From assembly GCA_965661115.1 (NCBI GenBank), contig CBFICO010000002.1, positions 1 to 64,000 on the forward strand: a DNA stretch of 64,000 nt, read 5' to 3'. This document shows, piece after piece, positions 1 to 8,826 of this stretch (position 1 is its first letter; the number at the start of each line of letters is the position of its first letter). The DNA is from UBA6770 sp965661115. GTDB lineage: Bacteria > Bacteroidota > Bacteroidia > Flavobacteriales_G > Salibacteraceae. Both the position numbers and the translations under genes were made by a program. The notes under the pieces were generated by a model. It made no database searches. It saw only the letters and a list, made by a program, of their open reading frames with translations, and was not told the DNA's origin.

Positions 1-956
1 GTCATGTTGTTTATGAAATCGTTTTTGATTTCAGATACTTTTTTCTGCTTGAGTATGGTTCTGATGCTGTAATAGAATGCTACTAAGATTAAAATGATGA
101 TCAGCAAACTTGAAAAGAGCAAGTAAGAAATTGAACTAAAAATGTATTTCAATCGCTTTGGAAAAAACACTTTCAAGGTCGCTTTTTGATTTAAAATGTC
201 TTTAGGGAAAAGACCAATTTCAAAAGATTGCAGTTCTTCAGTTAAAGTGGTGTCGGCAAAGTTTCCAGTTTTTAAATCTTGGTTATGATCGTACACTCCA
301 AAATAATAGGGAAGCTTTATACCTTCTTCTAATAAGAATTTTCGCAGTAGTTTATCTACACGCACATTATCTACTCTATCTTCAATACGTTCTGACAAGT
401 CAACCTCCATTAAACTTCGAACTATATCGCTTACCAATACCGTTTTATTTACGAGTTGTTTTCGTACAGCCGTATCAAGGTTTACTTTTAAATCGCTCGA
501 ATAATAACTTTCTCCTTCGTTTCCATCGGAGTGATATTTTAGGTTGTCTTCTGAGTTTTCAATGTCAGCTCTATGCTGCCCTGCAGTAATGTAATCGGTA
601 ACAGTTTTTTTACCTCCTTGCTCTTCAACAACGCGAACCTCAATCCCAGCATCCTTTTTTTCTAATTCTTTAAAAAGAAGGTATTTGTAAGCCGAATCTT
701 GCATCAAATTCGGGTTGTTGGTGGTGTCGTCAGCGGTAAACAAAAAACGCCCTTGCTGGTGAGTTTTTATTTTTTTGAGTGCCTCTTCTTGTTCTAAAAC
801 ATCTACAACATTTGAGAGCGCTTTATGTACCAGGCGGTCAAATTCTTCATGACTGATAGAAATAGCACGGTTAATCCAAAAAAGTTGAATACTGATGAGG
901 GCAATTATGGAAAACACAATCCCGCTTATCAGCCAATTTATTAATCGATTATTCAA
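1..956 (-). CDS. Sensor histidine kinase, N-terminal part (runs off left edge)
   Basis: Only the first 318 codons are present. The reading frame opens at a TTG (954-956), since no in-frame ATG lies nearby, and stays open to the window edge. The layout is a membrane helix at about residues 8-28, a roughly 240-residue extracytoplasmic sensor region I do not recognise, a second helix at about 272-298, and then KVSEIKNDFINNM. That last stretch is the standard opening of the HisKA helix in Bacteroidota kinases (the next residues normally read THEFKTPI with the phospho-accepting His). It should autophosphorylate and signal to an OmpR-type response regulator, probably encoded just outside the window. 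A TAnnTTTG box lies 20 bases upstream and TTAACCT repeats lie further up. The kinase call is firm; the signal sensed is unknown. Confidence 0.85.
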   Translation of the reverse strand, partial: MNNRLINWLISGIVFSIIALISIQLFWINRAISISHEEFDRLVHKALSNVVDVLEQEEALKKIKTHQQGRFLFTADDTTNNPNLMQDSAYKYLLFKELEKKDAGIEVRVVEEQGGKKTVTDYITAGQHRADIENSEDNLKYHSDGNEGESYYSSDLKVNLDTAVRKQLVNKTVLVSDIVRSLMEVDLSERIEDRVDNVRVDKLLRKFLLEEGIKLPYYFGVYDHNQDLKTGNFADTTLTEELQSFEIGLFPKDILNQKATLKVFFPKRLKYIFSSISYLLFSSLLIIILILVAFYYSIRTILKQKKVSEIKNDFINNM

Positions 957-975
957 TGTGAAATGCTTTAGTCTG

Positions 976-983
976 CAAAAGTA
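976..983 (-). promoter_or_regulatory. -7 box for the histidine kinase
   Basis: On the minus strand this reads TACTTTTG, a perfect match to the Bacteroidota sigma-ABfr -7 consensus TAnnTTTG. It sits 20 bases before the TTG start, which gives a leader of roughly 10-15 bases. No clear -33 TTTG is visible, so activation by a regulator is plausible. Confidence 0.55.
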
Positions 984-1010
984 ATTTTGTGCGTAATGTT
1001 AAAATATTGC

Positions 1011-1071
1011 TTAACCTAATTTAACCTGACCCACAATTAGCTCAATTATAACTCGCTAGTTATTAACCTGA
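1011..1071. promoter_or_regulatory. TTAACCT direct repeats, possible response-regulator site
   Basis: TTAACCTAA (1011-1019) and TTAACCTGA (1021-1029) start exactly 10 bases apart. A third copy, TTAACCTGA, is at 1063-1071. Half-sites repeated at one helical turn are typical of OmpR/PhoB-family regulators. They lie upstream of the kinase -7 box and between two divergent genes. The binding protein is inferred, not shown. Confidence 0.35.
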
Positions 1072-1147
1072 TAGAAGCTGGTAAAAAGCGACTCTAAACA
1101 AGAATTAAAACAAGTTGCTAGCCTGTATTGCCGATTAAAAGTTGCTG

Positions 1148-1178
1148 TTGTTTCGTTTGCCTAAAGTGCATAGTTTTG
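1148..1178 (+). promoter_or_regulatory. Promoter of the T9SS cargo gene at 1206
   Basis: TTG (1148-1150), a 20-base spacer and TAGTTTTG (1171-1178) match the Bacteroidota -33/-7 promoter pattern. The start codon follows 27 bases after the -7 box. Confidence 0.6.
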
Positions 1179-1205
1179 AAGGTTTGAATAACTAATAGAA
1201 AGTTT

Positions 1206-2837
1206 ATGAAATATTCATTACTGAAAGCATATAAATCAGTTCTAATTCTTGGGCTTGGACTTATCGGGATCATTACAAGTTCAAACGTCAATGCACAAAC
1301 CAAAATTAACCTTATTGGTAACGATACTATCTGCAATGGGGATAGTTTAAAGGCTTTTGCAACCTCTACAAGGCTTAGCGGGGTGCGTTATTCATGGTCA
1401 GATACTACCAGTTTTGCTACTATACACGACACAATTACAAATGATACAGCATGGCTAAAACCTCCAGGAGATCAATTCACAACTACCCCGGTAACTCATG
1501 TTTACAGAGTAATCGGAGATTCTTCAGGAGTAATGGATACTGCTTATCAAGTAATTACTATATACCCTTTACCAACAACCAGATTGTCTGTTTCTGAAGA
1601 TACTGTTTGCGTTGGAGATACCATTACCCTTAAGGGATCAGGTACGGTTGTAAATGGAATTGGCTTAGATTTTAAGTACTACAGAGGTAGCAATATAATC
1701 GGTTCTGGCGATTCTGCCTTCGCAATTGTTTCAGCAGATGACAGCCTTTGGGTATCAGGAACAAACGTGAACGGTTGTTCTTCCACGGCTGGAGTAAAAA
1801 TTTTTACAAAAGCGCTACCAACAGTTGCATTTGGTATGCAATCAAATGGATATCCTTCTGATCAGTTTTTTGCATGTGCTGGTCAAAACTTTACTCTAGA
1901 GGCAACTTCGGGTCATGCTTCATACACTTGGTCAAGTAATGCTCAAATTGTTTCAGGTCAAGGTACCAACACCGTTGTGGGAAATACATCAAGCTCTGTA
2001 CTATACAATGTTTCTGTTGTTGGTACTAATGGTTGTACAACCAATGCAAGCAGATTGGTAAGAACTACTGTACAGCCAGGCTCATTTGTAACTTTAAACC
2101 TTCAAGAAGGAAATCTAGACACTGTACTATGTGGTGGTGAGTCTAGAACAGGAATTGCAGCACGATGCGATTATTACACCTGGTCACCGGCTTCAGCTGT
2201 GGTTGGTGGAAATGTGAATGCTGCTACTGTAACATTACGTCCAGCGGCTTCAACAACGGTTAGTGTTGAAGGTGCTTTCGGTGGTTGTGTAACAACAGCT
2301 TCTATTGATTTAATTGTTAGTCCTGTTCCGACCTTGTCATTAGTTAGCCAAACTAGTTCGGCAGCTAATCCACTTTGTTTGGGTGAGGCTGATAGCATTG
2401 AGATCAGTTCAACTTCAAACATGATTCAATGGAACACCATAAGATCTGCAAGCAAGAAAAAAGCGTTTACATATCCACGTACAACTACATTTAAAATAAT
2501 TGCTTCGAACTCTGTAGGTTGTGCAAGAGAAATTACCGTTACTTCTCATGTGGATACTACTTGTGGTAAGTTAAGCACAAACGAGATTTATGAAACTAAT
2601 TTGAATGCGTTTTATAATGCAGATTCAAAGCAATTTGTTTTAAATACCTCAAATGAAGTAGTAAATGCGCAAGTTGCTGTATACGACTTAAGTGGAAATA
2701 CAGTATTTAATACTCAAATAGAGCTTGAGCAAAATAATACGTTAGAGTTTGATTTATCTGGATTAAGCTCTGGAGCTTATTTGTTTAGAGTCTCAAACGA
2801 CAGGCTCAACTATCACAAGAAATTTATTAAACAATAA
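1206..2837 (+). CDS. Secreted Ig/PKD-like protein with T9SS type A sorting domain
   Basis: This 543-residue exported protein has a signal peptide ending around ...SSNVNAQ (residue ~31). The body is rich in Ser, Thr and Val and built from cysteine-containing beta-sandwich modules, with recurrent phrases such as NDTICNGDSL, EDTVCVGDTI and NPLCLGEADS that resemble the PKD/Ig-like repeats of Bacteroidota surface proteins. The last ~75 residues (AVYDLSGNTVF ... LSSGAYLFRVS ... KKFIKQ) fit the type A C-terminal signal read by the type IX secretion system, which would deliver it to the cell surface or medium. It stands alone, with its own promoter and a terminator directly after the stop. The ligand is unknown. 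Confidence 0.8.
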   Translation: MKYSLLKAYKSVLILGLGLIGIITSSNVNAQTKINLIGNDTICNGDSLKAFATSTRLSGVRYSWSDTTSFATIHDTITNDTAWLKPPGDQFTTTPVTHVYRVIGDSSGVMDTAYQVITIYPLPTTRLSVSEDTVCVGDTITLKGSGTVVNGIGLDFKYYRGSNIIGSGDSAFAIVSADDSLWVSGTNVNGCSSTAGVKIFTKALPTVAFGMQSNGYPSDQFFACAGQNFTLEATSGHASYTWSSNAQIVSGQGTNTVVGNTSSSVLYNVSVVGTNGCTTNASRLVRTTVQPGSFVTLNLQEGNLDTVLCGGESRTGIAARCDYYTWSPASAVVGGNVNAATVTLRPAASTTVSVEGAFGGCVTTASIDLIVSPVPTLSLVSQTSSAANPLCLGEADSIEISSTSNMIQWNTIRSASKKKAFTYPRTTTFKIIASNSVGCAREITVTSHVDTTCGKLSTNEIYETNLNAFYNADSKQFVLNTSNEVVNAQVAVYDLSGNTVFNTQIELEQNNTLEFDLSGLSSGAYLFRVSNDRLNYHKKFIKQ

Positions 2838-2845
2838 AACAACTT

Positions 2846-2870
2846 AAAGCCGAAGTAATTCGGCTTTTTT
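2846..2870 (+). terminator. Intrinsic terminator after the T9SS cargo gene
   Basis: Stem AAAGCCGAA (2846-2854), loop GTAA, complementary arm TTCGGCTTT (2859-2867), then further T residues. It begins 9 bases after the stop codon. Confidence 0.85.
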
Positions 2871-2888
2871 CTAATCAAAAAACTAAAC

Positions 2889-3872
2889 ATGAAATCATAC
2901 GTTGAAGCATTCCCGAATCACGTTCGCGATGCCATTGAAATTGCTAAATCTTATGCTTGGGCTGATAAAAATGCTGCGTTTAAAAACGTTGTAGTAAGTG
3001 GCCTTGGAGGTTCAGGAATTGGTGGAACCATCGTTTCTCAAACTATTGCGTCACATTGTAATATTCCTGTTGTTGTAAATAAAGACTATAGCGTTCCTAA
3101 CTTTATTAATTCTGATACACTTTTTGTTGCTTCATCGTATTCCGGAAACACAGAAGAGACTTTAGAAGCACTAGAAAAAGCTGAGGAAAAAGGAGCTACA
3201 GTAGCTGCGTTAACGTCGTCGGGTAAATTGCTTGAAATAGCTAAAGCAAAAGGGTATAAGTACATTAAAATGCCAGAGGATTTTCCTCCGAGAGCGGCAT
3301 TTGGTTATTCATGTACGCTGTTGTTTCATTTAATGTGGAATTATGGATTAGTTGAAGATGCTTTAATTGAAGGGCTAGGTATTGTGCCTCAAATGATTGA
3401 TGACCAAATAGACGACATAAAAAAACAGGGGAAAGATTTAGCAGAAAAGTTGTACAAGAAGATTCCTGTAATATATACCGATGCTCGATTAGAAGGAGCT
3501 GCAATTCGTTTTAAGCAGCAGATTAATGAAAACTCAAAAATGTTGGCTTGGACAAACCCTATTCCCGAAATGAACCACAACGAGTTAGTTGGATGGGCGG
3601 AACAGCACCCTGAATTGGCACCGGTTTTTATGCGTACTAAAAACGACTATTTCCGTACTGCAGAAAGAATGGAGTTTAGCAAAGTACTAATGAACGCTAA
3701 AGGTGTTAATTGTGTGGAGCTTTGGGCAAATTACGATTCAGATGTAATGAATACCTATTTCTTGGTTTCTGTTACCGATTGGGCTTCGGTATACTTGGCC
3801 GAGCTTAAAGGAATTGATGCCGTTGAAGTTGATGTAATCACGGAACTAAAAAACAAGCTAGCAAATATCTAG
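2889..3872 (+). CDS. Bifunctional phosphoglucose/phosphomannose isomerase
   Basis: At 327 residues this matches the SIS-domain PGI/PMI family, which interconverts glucose-6-P or mannose-6-P with fructose-6-P and replaces classical Pgi in some lineages. The first SIS domain shows the glycine-rich sugar-phosphate loop VVVSGLGGSGIGGT (about 34-47) and the serine-rich SSYSGNTEET (about 78-87). PEMNHNELVGW (about 226-236) carries the conserved Glu/His pair of the second domain. It would supply mannose-6-P for the GDP-mannose route that includes manC at 46343. It starts at ATG 18 bases after the upstream terminator, and lipB follows three bases after its stop. Confidence 0.88.
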   Translation: MKSYVEAFPNHVRDAIEIAKSYAWADKNAAFKNVVVSGLGGSGIGGTIVSQTIASHCNIPVVVNKDYSVPNFINSDTLFVASSYSGNTEETLEALEKAEEKGATVAALTSSGKLLEIAKAKGYKYIKMPEDFPPRAAFGYSCTLLFHLMWNYGLVEDALIEGLGIVPQMIDDQIDDIKKQGKDLAEKLYKKIPVIYTDARLEGAAIRFKQQINENSKMLAWTNPIPEMNHNELVGWAEQHPELAPVFMRTKNDYFRTAERMEFSKVLMNAKGVNCVELWANYDSDVMNTYFLVSVTDWASVYLAELKGIDAVEVDVITELKNKLANI

Positions 3873-3875
3873 TGC

Positions 3876-4577
3876 TTGGAAAAAGTAACGCTTGAACGAC
3901 TTGGTCTTGTTGATTACCAAAAAGCTTGGGATTATCAAGAACAGTTGTGCAAAAGCAATGTAGATATTAAGTTGGCTCAGCGTAAGCATGCTGACTTTTC
4001 AAAATATACCTTTCATCGGTTAATCACCTGCGAACACCCATTAGTATACACCTTAGGTAAAAGTGGCGATGAGTCTAATTTACTGGCTGAGCAAGATACG
4101 CTTAGAGAGCTTGGAATTACTTATCATAAAATAAACCGTGGAGGCGATATTACCCATCACGGTCCAGGTCAGTTAGTTGTTTATCCAATTTTTGACTTGG
4201 AAAAATTCTTTACTGACATTCATAAATACCTTAGGTACTTGGAAGAAGCGGTAATCCTAACATTGAAGGAATACGGAATTAGTGCTGGACGATATGAAGG
4301 TTTTACAGGCGTATGGCTCGATGCAGAAACACCCCAGAAAGCTCGGAAAATTTGCGCAATGGGAATTCGCTGTTCTCGTTGGATAACTATGCACGGTTTG
4401 GCTTTAAACATTAATAACGACCTATCTTTTTTCAATAACATAGTACCTTGTGGTATTTCGGATAAACAGGTTACTTCAATAGAAAAAGAATTAGGGAAAA
4501 AAATTGAACTGGCTGAGGTAGAAACGAAACTCGTAAGTCATTTGGCTAAGCTGTTTAAATTTGAGTTAATCCATTAA
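3876..4577 (+). CDS. lipB: Octanoyl-[acyl carrier protein] transferase LipB
   Basis: This enzyme moves the octanoyl group from ACP to lipoyl domains, the first step of lipoate assembly on enzymes such as the 2-oxoglutarate dehydrogenase E2 encoded at 25619. The 233-residue protein has the family signatures RGGDITHHGPGQLVVYP, ARKICAMGIR with the conserved Lys, and VPCGI with the catalytic Cys. The start is a TTG at 3876, three bases after the pgi stop, and no ATG gives a full N-terminus. It sits in a tight run pgi-lipB-serine hydrolase with gaps of only a few bases, so it is probably cotranscribed. Confidence 0.93.
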   Translation: MEKVTLERLGLVDYQKAWDYQEQLCKSNVDIKLAQRKHADFSKYTFHRLITCEHPLVYTLGKSGDESNLLAEQDTLRELGITYHKINRGGDITHHGPGQLVVYPIFDLEKFFTDIHKYLRYLEEAVILTLKEYGISAGRYEGFTGVWLDAETPQKARKICAMGIRCSRWITMHGLALNINNDLSFFNNIVPCGISDKQVTSIEKELGKKIELAEVETKLVSHLAKLFKFELIH

Positions 4578-4579
4578 TT

Positions 4580-5743
4580 ATGAAAGTATTAAAGCGAATA
4601 GGGATTGTAATTGGAGTGCTGATAGCATGTCACATACTACTGTTGCTGACCAACAACATTCATTTGTACAACACCCTTCAAAATACCGTTTTTAAAGGAA
4701 GATTGGGCCCAGCAATTAACGAGTATGCTGCTTTTGAAAATAGGGAAGTAAAAGCTGGACAACATCAACCGTGGAAAATTGCTTCGAACTACAATCAGAA
4801 GCAAATATCAGAGGAGACATTAAAAGAATTTGATGACTTAAAAACGGTTGCCTATATGGTAATTCAGCATGACCAAATTGTTTTTGAGCAATATTGGGAC
4901 GGATACTCGGATAGCAGTTGGAGTAATTCATTTTCTATGGCAAAAAGCATTTTAAATATTGCAATTGGTTCGCTGCTTAGAGAAGGGAAAATTAATTCTA
5001 TCGATGATAAAGTATCGGAATATTTGCCAAAACTTGATGTTTCTGCCTATCCTAATTTAAGTATTCGGCATCTGCTGCAAATGAGTACGGGCATTAATTT
5101 CGATGAAAATTATATCAACCCTTTTGCGTACCCTGCAAAGGCCAACTATGGGAATGATTTGGTTAAACTGACCTATTCGTATAAAGTTACCGAGGAGCCA
5201 GGTAAAAGGTTTGAGTATAGATCAGGAAACAGTCAGTTGTTGAGTTTTTTGATAGCTGAGGTAAGCGGTATGCCCACATCGGAGTACGTATCTGAATGCT
5301 TATGGAAAAAAGTAGGTGCAAAGCACACTGCATTGTGGACATTAGATAAGAAAGATGGCTCAGAAAAAGGTTTCTGTTGTTTTAACTCAAATGCTAGAGA
5401 CTTTGCCAGAATTGGTAAACTCTACCTTAATAATGGAATATGGAACGGAGATACAATTGTGCCCCCAGCTTATGTTAGTAAGTCTACTTCACCAGCACCA
5501 ATTATGGATGCTGATGGAAACCCAACAAAACGATACGGGCTGCATTGGTGGTTGCACTCGTTTAACAAGAAGCCACTTTATTTTGCACGAGGCATTTTGG
5601 GGCAATACATTGCTGTGGTACCGAGTGATAATCTTATTGTTGTGCGATTAGGCCATAAAAGACTTAAACCAAGTGGTGTTCAAAATCCTCCAGATTTAGA
5701 TATATATCTTAAAGAAGCTTACCGAATTATAGCTCAGAATTAG
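4580..5743 (+). CDS. Serine hydrolase of the beta-lactamase class C / PBP4* family
   Basis: This 387-residue protein has an N-terminal hydrophobic anchor (residues ~7-24) and then an AmpC-like fold. The nucleophile motif SMAK (S119-x-x-K122) is followed by YRS (Y213-x-S215) at the expected distance, and HWWLHSF late in the sequence marks the third motif region. Family members are esterases, D-amino-peptidases or penicillin-binding-protein-like enzymes. True beta-lactamase activity cannot be predicted from this. It starts two bases after the lipB stop and is likely cotranscribed. Its 3' end overlaps the convergent protease gene by 17 bases. Confidence 0.8.
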   Translation: MKVLKRIGIVIGVLIACHILLLLTNNIHLYNTLQNTVFKGRLGPAINEYAAFENREVKAGQHQPWKIASNYNQKQISEETLKEFDDLKTVAYMVIQHDQIVFEQYWDGYSDSSWSNSFSMAKSILNIAIGSLLREGKINSIDDKVSEYLPKLDVSAYPNLSIRHLLQMSTGINFDENYINPFAYPAKANYGNDLVKLTYSYKVTEEPGKRFEYRSGNSQLLSFLIAEVSGMPTSEYVSECLWKKVGAKHTALWTLDKKDGSEKGFCCFNSNARDFARIGKLYLNNGIWNGDTIVPPAYVSKSTSPAPIMDADGNPTKRYGLHWWLHSFNKKPLYFARGILGQYIAVVPSDNLIVVRLGHKRLKPSGVQNPPDLDIYLKEAYRIIAQN

Positions 5744-7355
5744 ACGTAAGGGCTGGTAAGTAAGAAATAGCAGCTCGGTGTACGGTTTTATCAATTTCAT
5801 GCAAAATAGGGTAGAATGCCTCATCCCCAAAAATGTTTCGTCCAATTCCAGCTCGAACCCTAACAGAAATTATTTCTCTGGAAGTGGCGTACTGCGCCTC
5901 GTCTAACGTAAACCCTCTTTTTGAAAGAAATTCTAGGAAGGCTTTTTCAACCTTGCCTTCAAAGCGAAAACCTTTTACAAAGTTCTCAGCGTTGCCGTAT
6001 TCAGCTAATTCTTCTCGGTGTGTATCGGAATAAGTAAAGGCAAACTGGTAAAAAGAACCTGAGTAAAATATGCGCGATAGAAATATGCTTGTACCCACAG
6101 TGTCAATTGGCATAAAGATATCTGGAGTAATTCCACCTCCCCGAAAAACGGTTCTACCAGATTGAGTTTTAAAAACAGTACTATCCTCAATTATTAGACT
6201 GTCCTTAGTTTCCATTTCGCCATTTTCGTATCGCTCCATTACCTCTTCATGGTACGCCTCTAAGCCGTTATTATACGGTTTTTGTATACATCTTCCCGAA
6301 GGGGTGTAATAGCGTGCAATAGTTAATCTTGTTGCACTTCCATCCGCCCAGTTAGATTGCTCTTGTACCAAACCTTTTCCGAATGACCGACGGCCCAAAA
6401 TGATCCCTCTATCGTTGTCTTGTATTGCTCCTGCAACTATTTCACTAGCGGATGCTGAGGTTTCATCAATAAGTACCGCTAAATCAATATTCTTAAGTTC
6501 ACTAGAACTTGTTGCTAAATAGTTTTGTCTTGATCTAGCACGGCCTTCAGTGTAAACAATTAGCTTATCCTTCTCTAAAAATTGATCGACCATATTTATG
6601 GCTGCGTCCATAAATCCACCGCCATTACCTCGTAAATCGAGCACCATTTTTTGCATACCTTGGTTTAGCAGTTTTCTGTAGATAGTTTGAAATTCATTAA
6701 ATGTTTCTCGAGAAAAACGACTTACTTTAACGTAGCCCACGCTATCGTTTATCATATAGCCAACATCTATCGAGTAAATCGGGATTTTCCCTCTTGTGAT
6801 GGTAAAACTGAGTAAATCATTTTCACCATTTCTTAAAACAACAATACCCACTTTGGTTCCGCCTTCACCTTTTAAAAGGCGCATTACGTCTGAGTTTTTG
6901 ACTCCATTACCTGCAATTAATTCTCCGTCAACATTTATTATTCTATCTCCAGCAGCAACGCCAACTTGCTCACTTGGCCCACCAGAAATTGGGGTAATAA
7001 TGACTACCGTATCCTTTTGAATACTAAACTGAACTCCAATACCTTCAAAACTACCCTCCAGCGGTTCGTTCATTGCTTGTAATTCGGCAGCGGTAATGTA
7101 GTATGAGTGAGGATCTAATTTTTGAAGTAAGTTTTCGATGGTTTCATCTACCAGTTTTTCCCTATCAGTGCTATCAACGTATTCATTTTCAATGTAATCG
7201 AGTATTTGGTTGAGTTTAGATTGTTTACTGATTTGAAATGTAGGAAGGCTTCCATTTTTTTGGTTTGGAAAAAACGAACCAAAAAAATATCCTGCTGCAA
7301 ACATCACCGCAAGTACAAGTGGCCAGAGCGAATTACTAATGAATCCTTTTTTCAT
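5727..7355 (-). CDS. S41 carboxyl-terminal processing peptidase with PDZ domain
   Basis: This 542-residue periplasmic or membrane-anchored CtpA/Prc-type protease has an N-terminal anchor (WPLVLAVMFAAGYFFGSFF, residues ~11-29). A PDZ domain follows at about 90-190 (GIGVQF, GGPSEQVGVAAGDRI). The S41 core carries DLRGNGGG (about 240-247), ETSASASE with the catalytic Ser (298-305) and FGKGLVQ with the general-base Lys (K327). Family members trim or degrade envelope proteins from the C-terminus. A second S41 protease lies at 17718. The gene ends inside the convergent serine hydrolase gene. Confidence 0.92.
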   Translation of the reverse strand: MKKGFISNSLWPLVLAVMFAAGYFFGSFFPNQKNGSLPTFQISKQSKLNQILDYIENEYVDSTDREKLVDETIENLLQKLDPHSYYITAAELQAMNEPLEGSFEGIGVQFSIQKDTVVIITPISGGPSEQVGVAAGDRIINVDGELIAGNGVKNSDVMRLLKGEGGTKVGIVVLRNGENDLLSFTITRGKIPIYSIDVGYMINDSVGYVKVSRFSRETFNEFQTIYRKLLNQGMQKMVLDLRGNGGGFMDAAINMVDQFLEKDKLIVYTEGRARSRQNYLATSSSELKNIDLAVLIDETSASASEIVAGAIQDNDRGIILGRRSFGKGLVQEQSNWADGSATRLTIARYYTPSGRCIQKPYNNGLEAYHEEVMERYENGEMETKDSLIIEDSTVFKTQSGRTVFRGGGITPDIFMPIDTVGTSIFLSRIFYSGSFYQFAFTYSDTHREELAEYGNAENFVKGFRFEGKVEKAFLEFLSKRGFTLDEAQYATSREIISVRVRAGIGRNIFGDEAFYPILHEIDKTVHRAAISYLPALTSNSEL

Positions 7356-7377
7356 AATTTAATGCTGGCGAAAGTAG

Positions 7378-7385
7378 CAAATATA
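7378..7385 (-). promoter_or_regulatory. -7 box for the S41 protease
   Basis: Reads TATATTTG on the minus strand, matching TAnnTTTG, 22 bases before the ATG. No good -33 element was found. Confidence 0.45.
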
Positions 7386-7503
7386 AGTGCGTTGGCATTT
7401 TTAAAAACCTTTAAAACCAGTATTACTATCCACCAATGATACCGTTGATTTCAACAAAAGTTCAAACATGGGTTTTATTAAGTTCAGACTAAATAATATA
7501 GGC

Positions 7504-7530
7504 CGTCATTCTCGTGCAGGCGGGAATCTA
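7504..7530. repeat. REP-like palindromic repeat remnant
   Basis: The arms ATTCTCG (7508-7514) and CGGGAAT (7521-7527) pair with one G-T wobble around GTCATTC...GGGAATCTA. That core is a widespread dispersed palindrome found in many bacterial genomes, recalled here from general knowledge. Only one copy is visible in the window. Confidence 0.4.
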
Positions 7531-7650
7531 TTAACTTAATTCTAAGATGAATTGATACAATGGTTTGATTATTTTTTATTCAAAGTAGTCATTTCCTGTT
7601 TTTTGGGATAGAGAGCCGATAATAAGCCTCCGCTATCTGCTTGTTATTTA

Positions 7651-7658
7651 TACTTTTG
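7651..7658 (+). promoter_or_regulatory. -7 box for queA
   Basis: TACTTTTG matches TAnnTTTG, with the ATG 36 bases downstream. No convincing -33 element is visible. Confidence 0.5.
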
Positions 7659-7694
7659 CATCCGCTTTTTTTTTAAACGTAAAATCCGAGCACT

Positions 7695-8750
7695 ATGGGA
7701 ATAAAATTGTCCGAATTTAAGTTTGATTTACCTCAAGATTTAATTGCGCAACAACCTGCTAAAAACAGAGATGAGTCGCGTTTAATGGTTGTACACCGCG
7801 ATACCGGTGAAATTGAGCACAAAGAATTTAAGGATATTCTCAATTATTTTGAAGAAGGAGACATTCAGGTAATGAACGATACCAAAGTGTTTCCGGCCCG
7901 TATGTACGGCAATAAAGAGAAGACCGGAGCGGTTATAGAGGTGTTCTTACTCAGAGAATTAAATAAAGAAAGCCGACTTTGGGATGTGTTGGTTGATCCT
8001 GCTCGTAAAATCAGAATTGGAAACAAATTATATTTTGGAGAAGACGATGAACTAGTTGCTGAGGTTATTGATAACACTACATCTAGAGGAAGAACACTAA
8101 GATTTTTATTCGACGGACCTTATGAAGAGTTTAAAGAAACCTTGTATTCACTTGGGGAAACTCCACTTCCAAATTACGTAGCAAGACCAGTTGAGCCAGA
8201 AGATGAAGAGCGTTTTCAAACAGTAGTTGCAAAGCACGAAGGTGCAGTAGCTGCTCCAACAGCTGGTTTGCATTACAGCAAACAATTAATGAAGCGCTTT
8301 GAGATTTTAGGTGTTGATTTTCCTATGATGACTTTGCATACTGGTTTAGGTACGTTTAGACCTGTAGGTGTTGAGGATTTAACCAAGCACAAAATGGATT
8401 CTGAGGAAATGATTATCAATCAGGAATGTGCTGACAGAGTTAATCTTGCTAAAGCGGAAAAGAAAAAAGTGTGTGCCGTTGGCACTACTGTGCTAAGAGC
8501 TATGGAAGGTTCTGTTTCTACTCTTGGAGAACTAAAGCCTTACGAAGGATGGAGCAATAAATTCATTTTTCCTCCATACGATTTTAAAGTTGCCAACTGT
8601 TTGGTAACCAATTTTCACGAGCCTGAGTCAACGTTGCTTATGATGGTTTGTGCTTTTGGTGGTTATGATTTAATGATGAAAGCCTATAAAGTTGCCATTG
8701 AAGAGAAGTATCGATTTATGGCTTATGGTGATGCCATGCTGATTTTATAA
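7695..8750 (+). CDS. queA: S-adenosylmethionine:tRNA ribosyltransferase-isomerase QueA
   Basis: QueA transfers the ribosyl part of SAM to preQ1 in tRNA and isomerises it to epoxyqueuosine, the penultimate step of queuosine synthesis at wobble position 34. At 351 residues it has the normal length. The N-terminus reads LSEFKFDLPQDLIAQQPA, then RDESRLMVVHR (about 24-34). APTAGLHYS (about 188-196) and LHTGLGTFRPV (about 214-224) are strongly diagnostic, and NFHEPESTLLMMVCAF (about 309-324) closes the active site. It is monocistronic, with its own -7 box and a terminator after the stop. Confidence 0.95.
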   Translation: MGIKLSEFKFDLPQDLIAQQPAKNRDESRLMVVHRDTGEIEHKEFKDILNYFEEGDIQVMNDTKVFPARMYGNKEKTGAVIEVFLLRELNKESRLWDVLVDPARKIRIGNKLYFGEDDELVAEVIDNTTSRGRTLRFLFDGPYEEFKETLYSLGETPLPNYVARPVEPEDEERFQTVVAKHEGAVAAPTAGLHYSKQLMKRFEILGVDFPMMTLHTGLGTFRPVGVEDLTKHKMDSEEMIINQECADRVNLAKAEKKKVCAVGTTVLRAMEGSVSTLGELKPYEGWSNKFIFPPYDFKVANCLVTNFHEPESTLLMMVCAFGGYDLMMKAYKVAIEEKYRFMAYGDAMLIL

Positions 8751-8774
8751 GCTGAAAATCAATAGGATATTAAG

Positions 8775-8805
8775 AAAAAAGGAGATATTTATAGCTCCTT
8801 TTTTT
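8775..8805 (+). terminator. Intrinsic terminator after queA
   Basis: AAAAAAGGAG (8775-8784), a ten-base loop, then CTCC followed by seven T residues (8795-8805). The poly-A/poly-T flanks also allow reading in the other direction. Confidence 0.75.
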
Positions 8806-8826
8806 ATTGGTGGTTATTCGACTTAG

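Larger units (their letters stand above)
7356..7694. other. Intergenic region with divergent promoters and a repeat remnant
   Basis: This 339-base gap lies between two divergent genes. It holds a -7 box for the S41 protease (minus strand, 7378-7385, TATATTTG), a short palindromic repeat remnant (7504-7530) and a -7 box for queA (7651-7658). I found no RNA gene and no credible coding sequence. Confidence 0.6.

Noticed and set aside
7468..7543. Short open frame reading ...RHSRAGGNLLT
   Set aside because: It is a translation through the palindromic repeat remnant, has no promoter or start context and shows no protein-like features beyond the repeat.
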